A DNA stretch of 32,270 nucleotides, taken from positions 1 to 32,270 of the forward strand of contig DUQM01000070.1 in the NCBI GenBank assembly GCA_012837825.1, given 5' to 3'. A program made the translations under genes and the position numbers. Below, one piece after another: positions 1 through 8,757 of the stretch. This DNA is from Actinomycetota bacterium (GTDB lineage Bacteria; Actinomycetota; Humimicrobiia; Humimicrobiales; Humimicrobiaceae). How positions within the stretch are numbered: the first letter of the stretch is position 1; each line of letters starts with the position of its first letter. The notes beneath the pieces were generated by a model, which saw nothing but the letters and a program-made list of their open reading frames with translations, had not been told where the DNA came from and searched no databases.

Positions 1-341
1 AAACCGCTCTTTTTTATTCCATAAAAGAAGTTATTTGACAGAATAAAACTGATTTTGAAAGCATAACTCTTAGCAAAGACAGGTAGTTTATAAAAAATTT
101 AATGAATCATGCCGTCAGAAACAATAAAAATATGAATTCCATTACGAAATAGTCGCTAAAAAAGACAGGTCCTTCCCGGGATCTGAAGCGGCAATTAGTG
201 AATTAAAAGAAAACAAAGCAAATACTGTATAACAAAGATATCCCGGATACCTGTCGCTTTGGTTGAAGCAGGGAAATAAATTTTGAATTTGAATCAGGCA
301 GTTATTAAAAGGGGCCAAGAGGCCAGATTGTACGTTCCATG
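1..341. other. intergenic region 3' of tRNA-Leu, no gene recognised
   Basis: No convincing gene is visible between the window edge and the tRNA. Reading frames crossing the tRNA on the minus strand are artefacts. A 33-codon plus-strand stretch at 131-232 has plausible codon use but no start codon, and an in-frame TAA lies just before it. The ten-base string AAAGACAGGT occurs twice, near positions 75 and 160. I see no integrase gene and no copy of the tRNA 3' end, so there is no evidence of an integration site here. Confidence 0.6.
311..325 (-). terminator. possible weak terminator of tRNA-Leu
   Basis: On the minus strand, shortly after the tRNA 3' end, a short hairpin (GGCC, loop TCTT, GGCC) is followed by CC and then TTTTAATAA. 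The stem is only four G-C pairs and the T run is short, so this is a tentative call. Confidence 0.3.
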
Positions 342-429
342 TGGTGCCCGGAGTCGGAATCGAACCGACACGAGGACAAGCCTCAACGGATTTTAAGTCC
401 GTTGCGTCTACCTGTTCCGCCACCCGGGC
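342..429 (-). tRNA. tRNA-Leu(UAA)
   Basis: Read on the minus strand this is an 88-base class II tRNA. The acceptor stem is GCCCGGG paired with TCCGGGC, with a G-T pair at its base, then discriminator A and a genome-encoded CCA. The D arm carries the GGCGGAAC..GGTAGACGC pattern typical of leucine tRNAs. The anticodon stem CGGA/TCCG encloses loop CTTAAAA, giving anticodon TAA, which reads UUA codons. A long variable arm (TGAGGCTTGTCCTCG) and a T arm with GGTTCGATTCC follow. UUA should be a frequent codon in so AT-rich a genome. The gene lies 30 bases past the ppx stop codon and has its own likely promoter overlapping the ppx end. Confidence 0.97.
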
Positions 430-453
430 AATAAAGGTAAAAAATCAAAAGAA

Positions 454-482
454 ATAATATCAGAAATTACATAAACTGTAAA
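454..482 (-). promoter_or_regulatory. promoter of tRNA-Leu
   Basis: On the minus strand TTTACA (477-482) and TATTAT (454-459) each match the sigma-A consensus at five of six positions and are separated by exactly 17 bases. A start about 7 bases further on would give a short 5' leader before the mature tRNA end at 429. The promoter overlaps the last codons of ppx. Confidence 0.6.
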
Positions 483-1437
483 TAATTCCATCCAAAATAT
501 CATGCTCGCTGAGCATCAGCTTGTCTGCTTTAAAATAGCGCAGAAACGCCAACAGTATGGCAGTTCCCCCGATGATAATATCGGCTCTTTCGGGCTGAAG
601 TCCTTTTATTTTTCTTCTTTCCTCAGAAGAAAGACCGGATAACATCCGGAAAATTCCCTTTATATCTTTTTCTGAAAGAATCAGGCCGTTTAATTTATCC
701 CTTTCATATTTTTCCATTCCAAGGAAAATGCTTCCGAGTGAAGAAACAGTTCCTGCAACTCCGATTAAAAAAGCATTTTTATATGGTTCTGACTTGCCGA
801 GATCATTTTGCAGGATTTTTTTGATAATGTCGCTCATTAAAGCAATTTCCGCAGTTCCCGGCCTATCTTCTTTTAAGTATTTTTCACTTATTGTCACACT
901 GCCGAGTTCGATACTTTTTATACCGCTGATGCTGCAGTCAGACCGGCCCGACACTATCTCAATGCTTCCTCCGCCGATATCAAGAACGATTATTTTTTCT
1001 TTTTCTTTTTTGCCTCCCGTAAAGCCATTTCTGATCTGCCCAAAGGTTTTTTCGGTATTTGCAAGGCTTTTCACAACGCCTTTAAAAGCAAGCCTTGCTT
1101 CTTCTGTGCCGGAAATTACTTCAACCTCAAGCCCTGTCTTTTCGCTTACATATTCCACGAAATGACTGCTGTTTGAAGCTCTCCTGAGCACGCTTGTTCC
1201 CACAACTCTGATCTTTTCAACCTTATGCTGCCTGCACAGCTTGAGATATGAGGACAGGGCATTTACGGTTTTCGCCATGCTTTCTTTAAGTATAATATTG
1301 TCTGAACTTATATTTTTTCCGAGCCGTGTAATTATCATTTCCCGGACCAGTGTATTTATTCTGCTTCCGGAAAGCGAAGCTATGAGCAGGCGGGTGGAAT
1401 TTGTACCGATATCTATTGCAGCTATATTTTTTGGCAT
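460..1437 (-). CDS. ppx: exopolyphosphatase / pppGpp phosphohydrolase family (Ppx/GppA)
   Basis: This 325-residue protein belongs to the ASKHA (actin-like ATPase fold) phosphatases, which remove terminal phosphates from polyphosphate or convert pppGpp to ppGpp. It shows the N-terminal phosphate loop AIDIGTNSTRLLIA (about residues 7-20), the VVGTSVLRRASNS segment (about 79-91), the second phosphate motif VLDIGGGSIEIV (about 151-162) and a later GVAGTVSSLGS motif. The length fits the short two-domain form common in Actinobacteria, without the C-terminal HD-like domain of E. coli Ppx. A lysine-rich loop (GGKKEKEK) precedes the second motif. It is the last protein gene of the run, 19 bases after the ftsB-like gene. 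In many actinobacteria a DUF501 gene lies between these two; it is absent here. Sequence alone does not show whether polyphosphate or pppGpp is preferred. Confidence 0.9.
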   Translation of the reverse strand: MPKNIAAIDIGTNSTRLLIASLSGSRINTLVREMIITRLGKNISSDNIILKESMAKTVNALSSYLKLCRQHKVEKIRVVGTSVLRRASNSSHFVEYVSEKTGLEVEVISGTEEARLAFKGVVKSLANTEKTFGQIRNGFTGGKKEKEKIIVLDIGGGSIEIVSGRSDCSISGIKSIELGSVTISEKYLKEDRPGTAEIALMSDIIKKILQNDLGKSEPYKNAFLIGVAGTVSSLGSIFLGMEKYERDKLNGLILSEKDIKGIFRMLSGLSSEERRKIKGLQPERADIIIGGTAILLAFLRYFKADKLMLSEHDILDGIIYSLCNF

Positions 1438-1456
1438 TATCTTGTGTTTATGCAGG

Positions 1457-1888
1457 TTATTTGTTTATTTCCTTGTAATAAAGTATCCTGATGTTTTCCC
1501 ACAGATTATTATTGGAATATACGGCATTATCAGCCATTATATGTTCGGTCTGCGATTCGTTTATCCGCTCGAGTTTGTCTATTTCATTTACCTGGTATAT
1601 AACCTTGTCATCGATGGCAGTGTGTCCAAACTGCTTTAATGCTTCCATTTCTATATATTCTTCTTCATAAAGGCTTTTTTCGAGAGCAAGCAATTCAATA
1701 TTATTGCCCCTTACTTCATTCAATTCAGCCTGAAGCTGCGTTATCTGGCTTCTTTTGGAAAACATGGAAATAATCGGATTAATAGATGAAAGAATGCAGA
1801 TAATTATAAACAGGAAAAAGACAATACTTATTATATTAAGTTTCGCTTTCCTGGAAATACTGCTGATTACTTTTGTATTTCTGGCCAT
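1457..1888 (-). CDS. ftsB: FtsB/DivIC-type septum formation initiator
   Basis: A 143-residue bitopic membrane protein. A short basic cytoplasmic N-terminus (MARNTKVISSISRKAK) leads into one transmembrane helix at about residues 18-40. An extracytoplasmic coiled coil follows (about 44-85; heptad-like leucines in SQITQLQAELNEVRGNNIEL) and then a short acidic tail. This is the layout of FtsB/DivIC, which bridges FtsL and FtsQ in the divisome. Identity rests on topology and on its place next to ppx, since the family is poorly conserved in sequence. It begins with ATG and lies downstream of a likely promoter in the 131-base gap after mazG. Confidence 0.8.
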   Translation of the reverse strand: MARNTKVISSISRKAKLNIISIVFFLFIIICILSSINPIISMFSKRSQITQLQAELNEVRGNNIELLALEKSLYEEEYIEMEALKQFGHTAIDDKVIYQVNEIDKLERINESQTEHIMADNAVYSNNNLWENIRILYYKEINK

Positions 1889-1982
1889 AATCTTACAAAA
1901 TTGCTACATTTAACTTGTTTAAACTAACTATATTATTGCTATGTTTTTTCTACTTTAAGTAAATGATTATTTATGTAAATGT

Positions 1983-2010
1983 ATTGTATATCAAATTAAA
2001 AAAATGTAAA
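1983..2010 (-). promoter_or_regulatory. promoter for ftsB-ppx
   Basis: On the minus strand TTTACA (2005-2010) and TACAAT (1983-1988), each five of six to consensus, are separated by 16 bases. They sit in the 131-base gap after the mazG stop. Most of that gap would become a 5' leader of about 90 bases before the ftsB start at 1888. Confidence 0.5.
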
Positions 2011-2019
2011 GCACTAATT

Positions 2020-2883
2020 CTATTCATCTGACTTGATTTCATCCCATAATCTGTCCTTATGCTCAAGGGGAATGCTTTTAAATTCAAGATTCCTCTCTTT
2101 TGCAAGCTTTTCCATTGCATCAAATCTTTTAATGAATTTTCCGGAGGCAAGCCTCAGGGCATCTTCGCTGTCTATGTTCAGATGTCTGGAAAGATTAACT
2201 ATGCTGAAAAGCAAATCTCCCAGCTCCATCATAACTTCACCGGAAGAGCCGGAAGCAGTCTTTCTGCCTTTTTCCGCTTTATCAGCTCCCTGCTTTTTTA
2301 TGGCTTCATCAAGTTCAGCGACTTCCTCTTTTATTTTTTCAAGGACATCTTCCCTGTCATCCCAGTCAAAACCCAGTCTTGATGCCCTGCTTTGTACTTC
2401 ATGGGCAAAATGAAGCGAGGGCATGATTTTGGGTATATCGTTGAAAATCGATTCAGTTTTTAAAGAATTGTTCTTCCTTTCAGCTTTCTTTATCTCTTCC
2501 CAGCTGGTCAGCACTTCCCCGGAATCCTTAAAGCTCTTATCTCCGAAAACATGTGGATGCCTTCTGTAAAGTTTGTTTATTATTTCTTTTAAAACATCGC
2601 TGATCTTAAATTCTTTTTTTTCTTCACCAATCTGGGAATGAAAGACTACCTGAAGCAGAACATCGCCGAGTTCCTCTTTCAGGGAATTCATGTCATTATT
2701 ATCTATTGCTTCCGATGCTTCATAAGCTTCCTCTATCATATTGCGCTTGATTGAATCATGTGTCTGCTCTCTGTCCCAGACACATCCCTGAGGAGAACGC
2801 AGCACAGACATCATTTCCAGAAGAAACTCAAAAAGTTCGGCAGGGTTTTCACTTTCATCGGCTTTTTTAATATCTATATTCAT
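2020..2883 (-). CDS. mazG: nucleoside triphosphate pyrophosphohydrolase MazG
   Basis: A 287-residue protein of the all-alpha NTP pyrophosphatase superfamily, hydrolysing (d)NTPs to NMP and pyrophosphate. Two MazG modules are visible. The first has CVWDREQTHDSIKRNMIEEAYE, here broken by the metal-binding EExxE at EEAYE, then EELGDVLLQVVFHSQ (about residues 33-95). The second has EEVAELDEAI followed by ELGDLLFSIVNLSRHL (about 185-240). A low-complexity linker (KKQGADKAEKGRKTASGSSGE) interrupts the second module. Both EExxE/ExxD helix pairs look intact. The ATG at 2883 has an AGGT element close upstream. The neighbouring prsA-like gene ends 35 bases upstream, so co-transcription is likely. Confidence 0.95.
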   Translation of the reverse strand: MNIDIKKADESENPAELFEFLLEMMSVLRSPQGCVWDREQTHDSIKRNMIEEAYEASEAIDNNDMNSLKEELGDVLLQVVFHSQIGEEKKEFKISDVLKEIINKLYRRHPHVFGDKSFKDSGEVLTSWEEIKKAERKNNSLKTESIFNDIPKIMPSLHFAHEVQSRASRLGFDWDDREDVLEKIKEEVAELDEAIKKQGADKAEKGRKTASGSSGEVMMELGDLLFSIVNLSRHLNIDSEDALRLASGKFIKRFDAMEKLAKERNLEFKSIPLEHKDRLWDEIKSDE

Positions 2884-2918
2884 AAAACCTGTATCCTGTT
2901 TGATGTCCGGATTATTAT

Positions 2919-4019
2919 TTAAGTAGACGGTGTTATCAGCTGTTCTTCAACCGGGCTTTCGTTTTCCTGCCCTGATTCTGTAGTTCCGCTTTCCTGTGAA
3001 TCTGCGCCGGTAGTTGTCGTGTCTGCATCCGGATTAAAAGCATCGCTATAGGTTATTTCTGATTTGTCCTTAAGATCAAGAATAAATTCTTTCCATTTCT
3101 CACTTTTCAGCTCTTTTAAGAGATATTCTTTTATCTGATCCTTTACTTCCGCAAACGGAACTATCGATTCAGGTTTTTTGTCAGTGACTTTTATGATATG
3201 AAAACCATAATCAGTCTCTACTATATCGCTGATTTCCCCTATATTAAGTTTGTAGGCAGCATCTTCAAATTCTGCAACAAGGTTCCCTTTTGGAAAATAT
3301 CCCAGAGCACCGCCATTGGTATTTGTATTTTCATCTTCCGAATATCTGTTGGCAATGTTTTCAAAAGAATCTCCGTTTTCAATCTTTTCCTGTGCGGTTT
3401 TTATTTTTTCCAAAGCTTCTTCCTTTGTTTTCCGGGCGGTATCATTTTCACCAAACTTTACCAGTATATGGCTGACTTCTATCTGCTCCGGTGTTTTAAA
3501 AATCGTTTCTTTGTTTTCATCGTAGTATTTCTGCACTTCCTTATCTGTTACAGCAATATTTTCGGTAATTGATTCAAATATTTTTGAGCCAAGTATCTGG
3601 TCTTTCAGCCATACTCTCAGAAAATCTTCATTAATATTGTTGCTTGTCAGATACTTCTGAAAATCAGCCTCGCTTCCATACCGGTCCCGTATCACTTTGA
3701 ACTCAATATCTATCTCTTTTTCCAAAACACTGATGTTATTTTCAGCACCGTATTTTTCCATTAGCTTATTGACGATAATGTAGTCTATTATCTGCCTTTC
3801 AATTATCTTAAGCTTATCCTTATTCTCTGCTTCAAAAATTTCAGGATTTGTAGTCTTCAGGGAAGCAGTATAGCTGTCCACCTCTTTCTGGGTTATCTTA
3901 TAGCCGTTTACTTCGGCCAGTGATGATGAGCATGAAGATAAAGTCAGCAGCAACCCTGAAATTATAAAAATTATGATTAAAAACAGCACACTTTTTAGGA
4001 TATTATTTTTCTTCACCAT
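2919..4019 (-). CDS. prsA: PrsA/SurA-type lipoprotein peptidyl-prolyl isomerase (parvulin)
   Basis: A 366-residue predicted lipoprotein foldase. A basic N-terminus and hydrophobic helix lead to a lipobox ending LSSC, with the lipidated Cys at residue 30. An N-terminal SurA-like helical chaperone region follows, beginning with the common AEVNGYKITQKEVD pattern. The parvulin domain spans about 175-285: VSHILVKF at its start, DSFENIANRYSED and GGALGYFPKGNL in the middle, and YGFHIIKVTDK near its end. A Thr/Ser/Glu-rich low-complexity tail closes the protein. The role is folding of secreted proteins at the outer face of the membrane. A parvulin gene between mfd and mazG is, as I recall, a recurring arrangement in Actinobacteria. 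The exact family name (PrsA or SurA) is arbitrary at this distance. Confidence 0.88.
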   Translation of the reverse strand: MVKKNNILKSVLFLIIIFIISGLLLTLSSCSSSLAEVNGYKITQKEVDSYTASLKTTNPEIFEAENKDKLKIIERQIIDYIIVNKLMEKYGAENNISVLEKEIDIEFKVIRDRYGSEADFQKYLTSNNINEDFLRVWLKDQILGSKIFESITENIAVTDKEVQKYYDENKETIFKTPEQIEVSHILVKFGENDTARKTKEEALEKIKTAQEKIENGDSFENIANRYSEDENTNTNGGALGYFPKGNLVAEFEDAAYKLNIGEISDIVETDYGFHIIKVTDKKPESIVPFAEVKDQIKEYLLKELKSEKWKEFILDLKDKSEITYSDAFNPDADTTTTGADSQESGTTESGQENESPVEEQLITPST

Positions 4020-4084
4020 TAATATTTACCTTCTTTTTTTATATATATTTATCAATCACTAATTAATTTAACAACACAACAACA

Positions 4085-7000
4085 TCATATATTGTTAGTT
4101 ATATCTTTTAAGATTTCAAAAAGCTTGCCGGTATCTGATTTTGAATCTAAAAAATTTATTATAATAGATTTTTCTTTAAAATTATAACTTATATTTTTAT
4201 TTTTTCTATTCAGCCTGAGCGCTTTTTCCCTGGAAGTTATAACAGGTTTGATTAATATGCCTTTTTTAGCAACATATCTTACCTTTTCAACAGATTTTTC
4301 CCTGAGCAGTATTTTTATTCTGGAAATATTAAACAGATTTTTCATAACATCCGGTAGCTCCCCGAATCTTTCATTGACTTTTTCTGATAAAAAATCAAGT
4401 TCTTCCATATTTTTTGCTTCAGAAAGGCCTTTATAAAGATTTATCCGTTCATTTTCATTTTTTATATAATTTTTGGGTATATATGCGCTTACAGGCAGGT
4501 CAATCAGAACATTGTTTTCTTTTTCGGGTTCATTTCCTTTGAGAGCTTCGATTTCCTCCCTTATTATTTCACAGTAAAGGTCAAAACCGACACTGCTCAT
4601 ATGTCCATGTTGATTTGCTCCGAGAAGTTCCCCTGCTCCCCTTATTTCCAGATCTTTTAATGCAATATTGTATCCTGAACCAAGAGCATTAAATTCTTCA
4701 AGGGCTTTCAGGCGTTCAAGAGCATTGAAAGTAAGGCTGTCACGCTCAGTATAAAAGAAATAGGCAAATGCTCTTTCCGATGACCTCCCGACTCTGCCTC
4801 TCAGCTGATAAAGTTGTGATAATCCAAACCTCTGTGCATTTTCAACTATCAGGGTATTTACATTGATGATATCCATTCCTGATTCTATTATAGATGTGGT
4901 AAGAAGTATGTCGTATTTTTTGTTTATGAAATCTTCCATAAGCTTCTCAATTTTCCTGCCCTCCAGTCTTCCGTGGGTTATCGCTATCCTTGCGGAAGGG
5001 ACAAGTTTTTTAAGCTCAAAAGCAAGATGGTCTATACCTATTATGCGATTTGAAACATAATATATCTGTCCGCCTCGCTGCATTTCTCTTTCAATCGCAT
5101 TTTTTATTATAAGATTGTTTCTGCGTCCCACAAAAGTTTTTATAGGGTGACGGTTTTCCGGATAAGTTTCGATAAGAACTATATCCTTTATCCCTATCAG
5201 CGACATATAAAGTGTTCTTGGTATCGGCGTTGCCGTCATGGTAAGGACATCTACCTGTTTCTTCAGTAATTTCAATTTTTCTTTTGCGTTTACCCCGAAT
5301 CTTTGTTCCTCATCCACTATTATCAATCCAAGGTCTTTAGGCTGAATATCGTTTCCAAGAATACGGTGCGTACCTATAAGTATGTCTATCTGTCCTGCAT
5401 TGAATCTGCTTATTATTTCTTTCTGAACAGCTTTTTTTCTGAAACGGCTTATGACATCGACAATGACAGGATAATTCCTGAACCTCGACTTAAAAGTATT
5501 GAAATGCTGGTCAGCAAGTATTGTCGTCGGTACCAGCATTAGGACCTGTTTGCCATTCTCGGCAGCTTTAAAAGCTGCTCTTATTGCAACTTCTGTCTTG
5601 CCGAAACCCACATCTCCGCACAGAAGAATGTCCATTGGTCTGGCTTCCTGCATTTTTTCCTTGACCGTATTTATTGCATCAAGCTGATCCCGGGTTTCAT
5701 TAAAAGGAAATAAATCTTCTATTTCTTTCTGCCAGGGGCTGTCAGGCTGAAATGAAAAACCTTCTGCTGCCTCCCTTTGGGCATACAGTCTTGCAAGATC
5801 AAATGCTAATGTCTTTACTGATTTTCTTACTTTTGTTTTAAGACTGTCCCACTGCTTTGAATTAAGAGATGTAACAACGGGCTCGGAGTCTCCGATATAT
5901 CTGTGAATTCTTTCAGCCTGCCATGTGGGAACATAAAGCTTGTCTCCGCGGGCATATTCAATCAAAAAATAATCTTTTTTTACTCCGTCGTTGGTTTCAG
6001 ATACTATATCAATATACTTCCCTATGCCATGAGATTTGTGAACCACAAAATCACCGGGATTAAACTGGTTGAATCCTTTTGCTTTTATTTCATATATTTC
6101 ATCACTTCTTCTATCCAGCTGCTCATAAATATCAAGCTCGCCATACAGTGAAATATTCCCGGATCTAAATCCTCTCAAGAGTCTTTTTGCAGACAGGCTG
6201 ATTATCCTGAAGTCATCAGTATTTTCCCCGAGTTCCTCTGTGGTTTTAAAAGACAGATTATTTTCTGAGAACAGTTCCGATATTTTCTTAATTCTTTCAT
6301 TATTATCCAGTGAAATGAAGACATTTCTTTTAAGGCTGATATCTTTTTTAATATTTTCCAGAAAGGAGCCCGGGTTACTGAAGTTCCGGGACTGGCTTTT
6401 AATTCTGCTAAATTCAAAATATTCCCCCAGGGGATCGCAGGGATTTCCGGAATTTAAGTTATATTTAAAATCAAAACTGCTGTTTTCAAAAAAATCACCG
6501 GGTATTAAAAAATTTCTGATCAAATCAATATCCTGCAGTAAAAGTTCATCTTTTCTGATATTAAGCGATTTTTCTATTAGATCTCTCTCGCTCTTTAACT
6601 TAAGATAAACCTCAACGGGCTCACATATTACAAGATTGAATTCACCGACAAATCTGCCGAATAGATCCGGCAGTGAATAATACTGCTGCGGCCCTGCATC
6701 TTCATCCGGGGTAAGGCTTCCTATTTTCCAGGGCTCATTATTGGGACTTATCTCATAATTATCAGCCTCATATAATCCGGCATAATTGCTGATATCAAAA
6801 AATATTATTTTTTCCAGAGTGTTGTCAAAGAAATCAAATCTTACAGGATTTACTGATGACAGGTCAAAGACATCTATGATATCACCTCTTACGCTGAATT
6901 CACCCTTGTCAAAAACCTTGCTTACCCTTTCATATCCAAGCTCTGTAATATCCCTGATTAATTCTTCCCTGTTATAATCCTTCCCTTTTTCCAGCCTTAT

Positions 7001-7408
7001 TTCTGAAAAGTCCGAAAGATTTCCTGATGACATCAGGTTTATTATGGAGGCTGCGCTTGCAACTGTGACAAACGGATCATTTTTCTCTTTAAAATTCAGG
7101 ATTCTTTTTATCACCGATAGTCTCTGCGAGACCTTTCCGGCATCTGCAGGTTTGTTCTTCAGGAAGATCCCTTCTCCTGCAGGCGGAAAATCCATAAAAT
7201 ATTTTCTGTCTGATATACAGTTAAAATCATCCAGCAGTTCAAGATTCTTATCGCCTGAGGAAGTAATGACAAGAGTCGGAATACGGGTATGACTGTATAG
7301 GCCGGCTATTATGTATGACCAGAGGTTTTCGTCGGCATATATATTTTTTTTATTGGAAATGGAAAAATCTTTCCATTCTTTTTGATTCAAAAACAGGTTT
7401 AATAACAT
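4085..7408 (-). CDS. mfd: transcription-repair coupling factor Mfd
   Basis: An 1107-residue ATP-dependent DNA translocase that removes stalled RNA polymerase and recruits the UvrA/UvrB repair proteins. The UvrB-like N-terminal module is visible (RGDIIDVFDLSS near residue 175). The RNA polymerase-interacting CarD-like domain begins GDFVVHKSHGIGKY near 450. The helicase core has Walker A GDVGFGKTE near 597, the DEEQ box near 696 and TATPIPRTLYMS. Motif VI QLYQLRGRVGRS and the RAGELLG segment follow, then the C-terminal TRCF domain. All key translocase motifs are intact and the length is usual for the family. The ATG has AAGAGA a few bases upstream. It follows pth by 58 bases and precedes the prsA-like gene. 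Confidence 0.98.
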   Translation of the reverse strand: MLLNLFLNQKEWKDFSISNKKNIYADENLWSYIIAGLYSHTRIPTLVITSSGDKNLELLDDFNCISDRKYFMDFPPAGEGIFLKNKPADAGKVSQRLSVIKRILNFKEKNDPFVTVASAASIINLMSSGNLSDFSEIRLEKGKDYNREELIRDITELGYERVSKVFDKGEFSVRGDIIDVFDLSSVNPVRFDFFDNTLEKIIFFDISNYAGLYEADNYEISPNNEPWKIGSLTPDEDAGPQQYYSLPDLFGRFVGEFNLVICEPVEVYLKLKSERDLIEKSLNIRKDELLLQDIDLIRNFLIPGDFFENSSFDFKYNLNSGNPCDPLGEYFEFSRIKSQSRNFSNPGSFLENIKKDISLKRNVFISLDNNERIKKISELFSENNLSFKTTEELGENTDDFRIISLSAKRLLRGFRSGNISLYGELDIYEQLDRRSDEIYEIKAKGFNQFNPGDFVVHKSHGIGKYIDIVSETNDGVKKDYFLIEYARGDKLYVPTWQAERIHRYIGDSEPVVTSLNSKQWDSLKTKVRKSVKTLAFDLARLYAQREAAEGFSFQPDSPWQKEIEDLFPFNETRDQLDAINTVKEKMQEARPMDILLCGDVGFGKTEVAIRAAFKAAENGKQVLMLVPTTILADQHFNTFKSRFRNYPVIVDVISRFRKKAVQKEIISRFNAGQIDILIGTHRILGNDIQPKDLGLIIVDEEQRFGVNAKEKLKLLKKQVDVLTMTATPIPRTLYMSLIGIKDIVLIETYPENRHPIKTFVGRRNNLIIKNAIEREMQRGGQIYYVSNRIIGIDHLAFELKKLVPSARIAITHGRLEGRKIEKLMEDFINKKYDILLTTSIIESGMDIINVNTLIVENAQRFGLSQLYQLRGRVGRSSERAFAYFFYTERDSLTFNALERLKALEEFNALGSGYNIALKDLEIRGAGELLGANQHGHMSSVGFDLYCEIIREEIEALKGNEPEKENNVLIDLPVSAYIPKNYIKNENERINLYKGLSEAKNMEELDFLSEKVNERFGELPDVMKNLFNISRIKILLREKSVEKVRYVAKKGILIKPVITSREKALRLNRKNKNISYNFKEKSIIINFLDSKSDTGKLFEILKDITNNI

Positions 7409-7466
7409 TAAAATCTCTTATTGTAAAAATCCGGATAAAAATAAAGAATGAGATATCTTCTGGGTG

Positions 7467-8039
7467 CTAGCCGGGCAATATTCCATTATACTTGTTCATG
7501 CAATATTCAATTCCATAATCTATATAGTCAATTACTGATTCATATGCATTTTCGCAAAGAATTTCAAGCTCTTTCAGTTCCCGAATGTTGAATTTTTTCA
7601 GAACATAATCGGCAGCCTTTTTCTGTCCGGGCGGTCTTCCCACCCCGAATCTAAGCCTTTCAAAGCTTCTGTCTTTCAAATGGCTTGCAATGGATTCAAG
7701 TCCTTTGTGGCCTGCGGTTCCTCCGCCTTTTTTATATTTCATGACCCCGAACTCAAGATCTATATCATCATGAATGACGAGAATGTTCTTTATTTCTTCT
7801 TTAAAAAATCTTATAGCCATTGAAAGAGAAGAGCCGCTATCATTCATAAATGTTAGCGGCTTCAAAACAATTATTTTTTTGCCTTTAATATTTAAATAAG
7901 CAGTATTTGACTTGAATTTCCTGCTTCTCTGTATTTCACCGGCTCTGCTGATTAATTTGTCGGCAACCATAAAACCGACATTATGTCTTGTTAAAATATA
8001 ATCTTTTCCTGGATTACCAAGTCCGGCAATCAAGATCAT
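7467..8039 (-). CDS. pth: peptidyl-tRNA hydrolase
   Basis: A 190-residue enzyme that releases peptides from prematurely dissociated peptidyl-tRNA. The N-terminal motif GLGNPGKDYILTRHNVGF carries the catalytic His (residue 19 or 20) and the conserved Asn. The HDDIDLEFG motif has the second active-site Asp region, and GGGTAGHKGLESI follows. FGVGRPPGQKKAADYVLKKF is a typical C-terminal block. The ATG overlaps the rplY stop codon as ATGA, indicating translational coupling. rplY followed by pth is a classic bacterial pair. Confidence 0.97.
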   Translation of the reverse strand: MILIAGLGNPGKDYILTRHNVGFMVADKLISRAGEIQRSRKFKSNTAYLNIKGKKIIVLKPLTFMNDSGSSLSMAIRFFKEEIKNILVIHDDIDLEFGVMKYKKGGGTAGHKGLESIASHLKDRSFERLRFGVGRPPGQKKAADYVLKKFNIRELKELEILCENAYESVIDYIDYGIEYCMNKYNGILPG

Positions 8040-8716
8040 TCTTTTTCTTCTTTTTCAGCTTTTTCTTTCTTTATAACTTCAGGTTCTTCCTCTATTACAT
8101 CTTCTTCAGCTACTTCTTCTTCCTCTTCCTTGAGCTCAGTTGCATAAGATAGGGAAACAACCACTTCTTCAGGATTGCTTAAAACTTTTATATTCTCACT
8201 CGCAACAAGATCCGAAACTCTCATGAGTTCCCCGATTTTAAGATTGGCAACATCAACAACAATATTTTCAGGGATGTCTCTGGGCAGACATGATATTTCC
8301 ACTTCTTTCAGGTTATGCTGGATTACCCCACCTTCCTCTTTTACCCCAATCGCCTTGTCTTCGTTTTCAAGAATAATAGGTATGGTAATTGTAACTTCCT
8401 GCTCCATTTTGATTCTTATAAAATCAAGGTGCGAAAATTCCCTTGAAATAGGCTCTTTCTGAAAATCTTTAAGCAGCACTGAAATTTTTTTTGCTTTTTC
8501 GTCATCTTTCAGGCGAAGATCAAAAATGTAGCCTGATGCTCCTTTTCCTTTTATCAGATCTTTGAATTTTTTTGCTTCAACCTTGATATTTAAAGGCTCG
8601 TTTTTTAGTCCATATACTACGCCAGGTATATATCCTGATTTCCTGAGCCTGCCAGAAGAATTCTTCTTAAGCTCTTCAGGGCTTCTTTTATAAATATCGA
8701 TTACTAAATTTTCCAT
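8036..8716 (-). CDS. rplY: 50S ribosomal protein L25/general stress protein Ctc
   Basis: A 226-residue long-form L25 (Ctc/TL5 type) that binds 5S rRNA. The N-terminal L25 domain (about 1-95) includes RKSGYIPGVVYG and FSHLDFIRI. The C-terminal TL5 beta domain spans about 100-190, with VTITIPIIL, GGVIQHNLKEVEISCLPRDIPENI and VANLKIGELMRVSDL in sequence. A highly acidic and lysine-rich tail of about 40 residues follows. The stop overlaps the pth start. AAAGG lies about 10 bases before the ATG. Confidence 0.96.
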   Translation of the reverse strand: MENLVIDIYKRSPEELKKNSSGRLRKSGYIPGVVYGLKNEPLNIKVEAKKFKDLIKGKGASGYIFDLRLKDDEKAKKISVLLKDFQKEPISREFSHLDFIRIKMEQEVTITIPIILENEDKAIGVKEEGGVIQHNLKEVEISCLPRDIPENIVVDVANLKIGELMRVSDLVASENIKVLSNPEEVVVSLSYATELKEEEEEVAEEDVIEEEPEVIKKEKAEKEEKE

Positions 8717-8757
8717 TACAGGTTAACCTTTCACAATAAAATAAGTATAAAAAACTT

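Noticed and set aside
131-232. 33-codon plus-strand stretch with plausible codons (ends NKANTV)
   Set aside because: It has no start codon, an in-frame TAA lies right before it, and no family was recognised, so it cannot be separated from chance.
142-423. 93-residue minus-strand reading frame crossing the tRNA-Leu
   Set aside because: It overlaps almost the whole tRNA and its peptide reflects tRNA sequence, a well-known annotation artefact.
342-429. tRNA-Leu as a possible attachment site of an integrated element
   Set aside because: No integrase gene and no repeated tRNA 3' end were found in the window.
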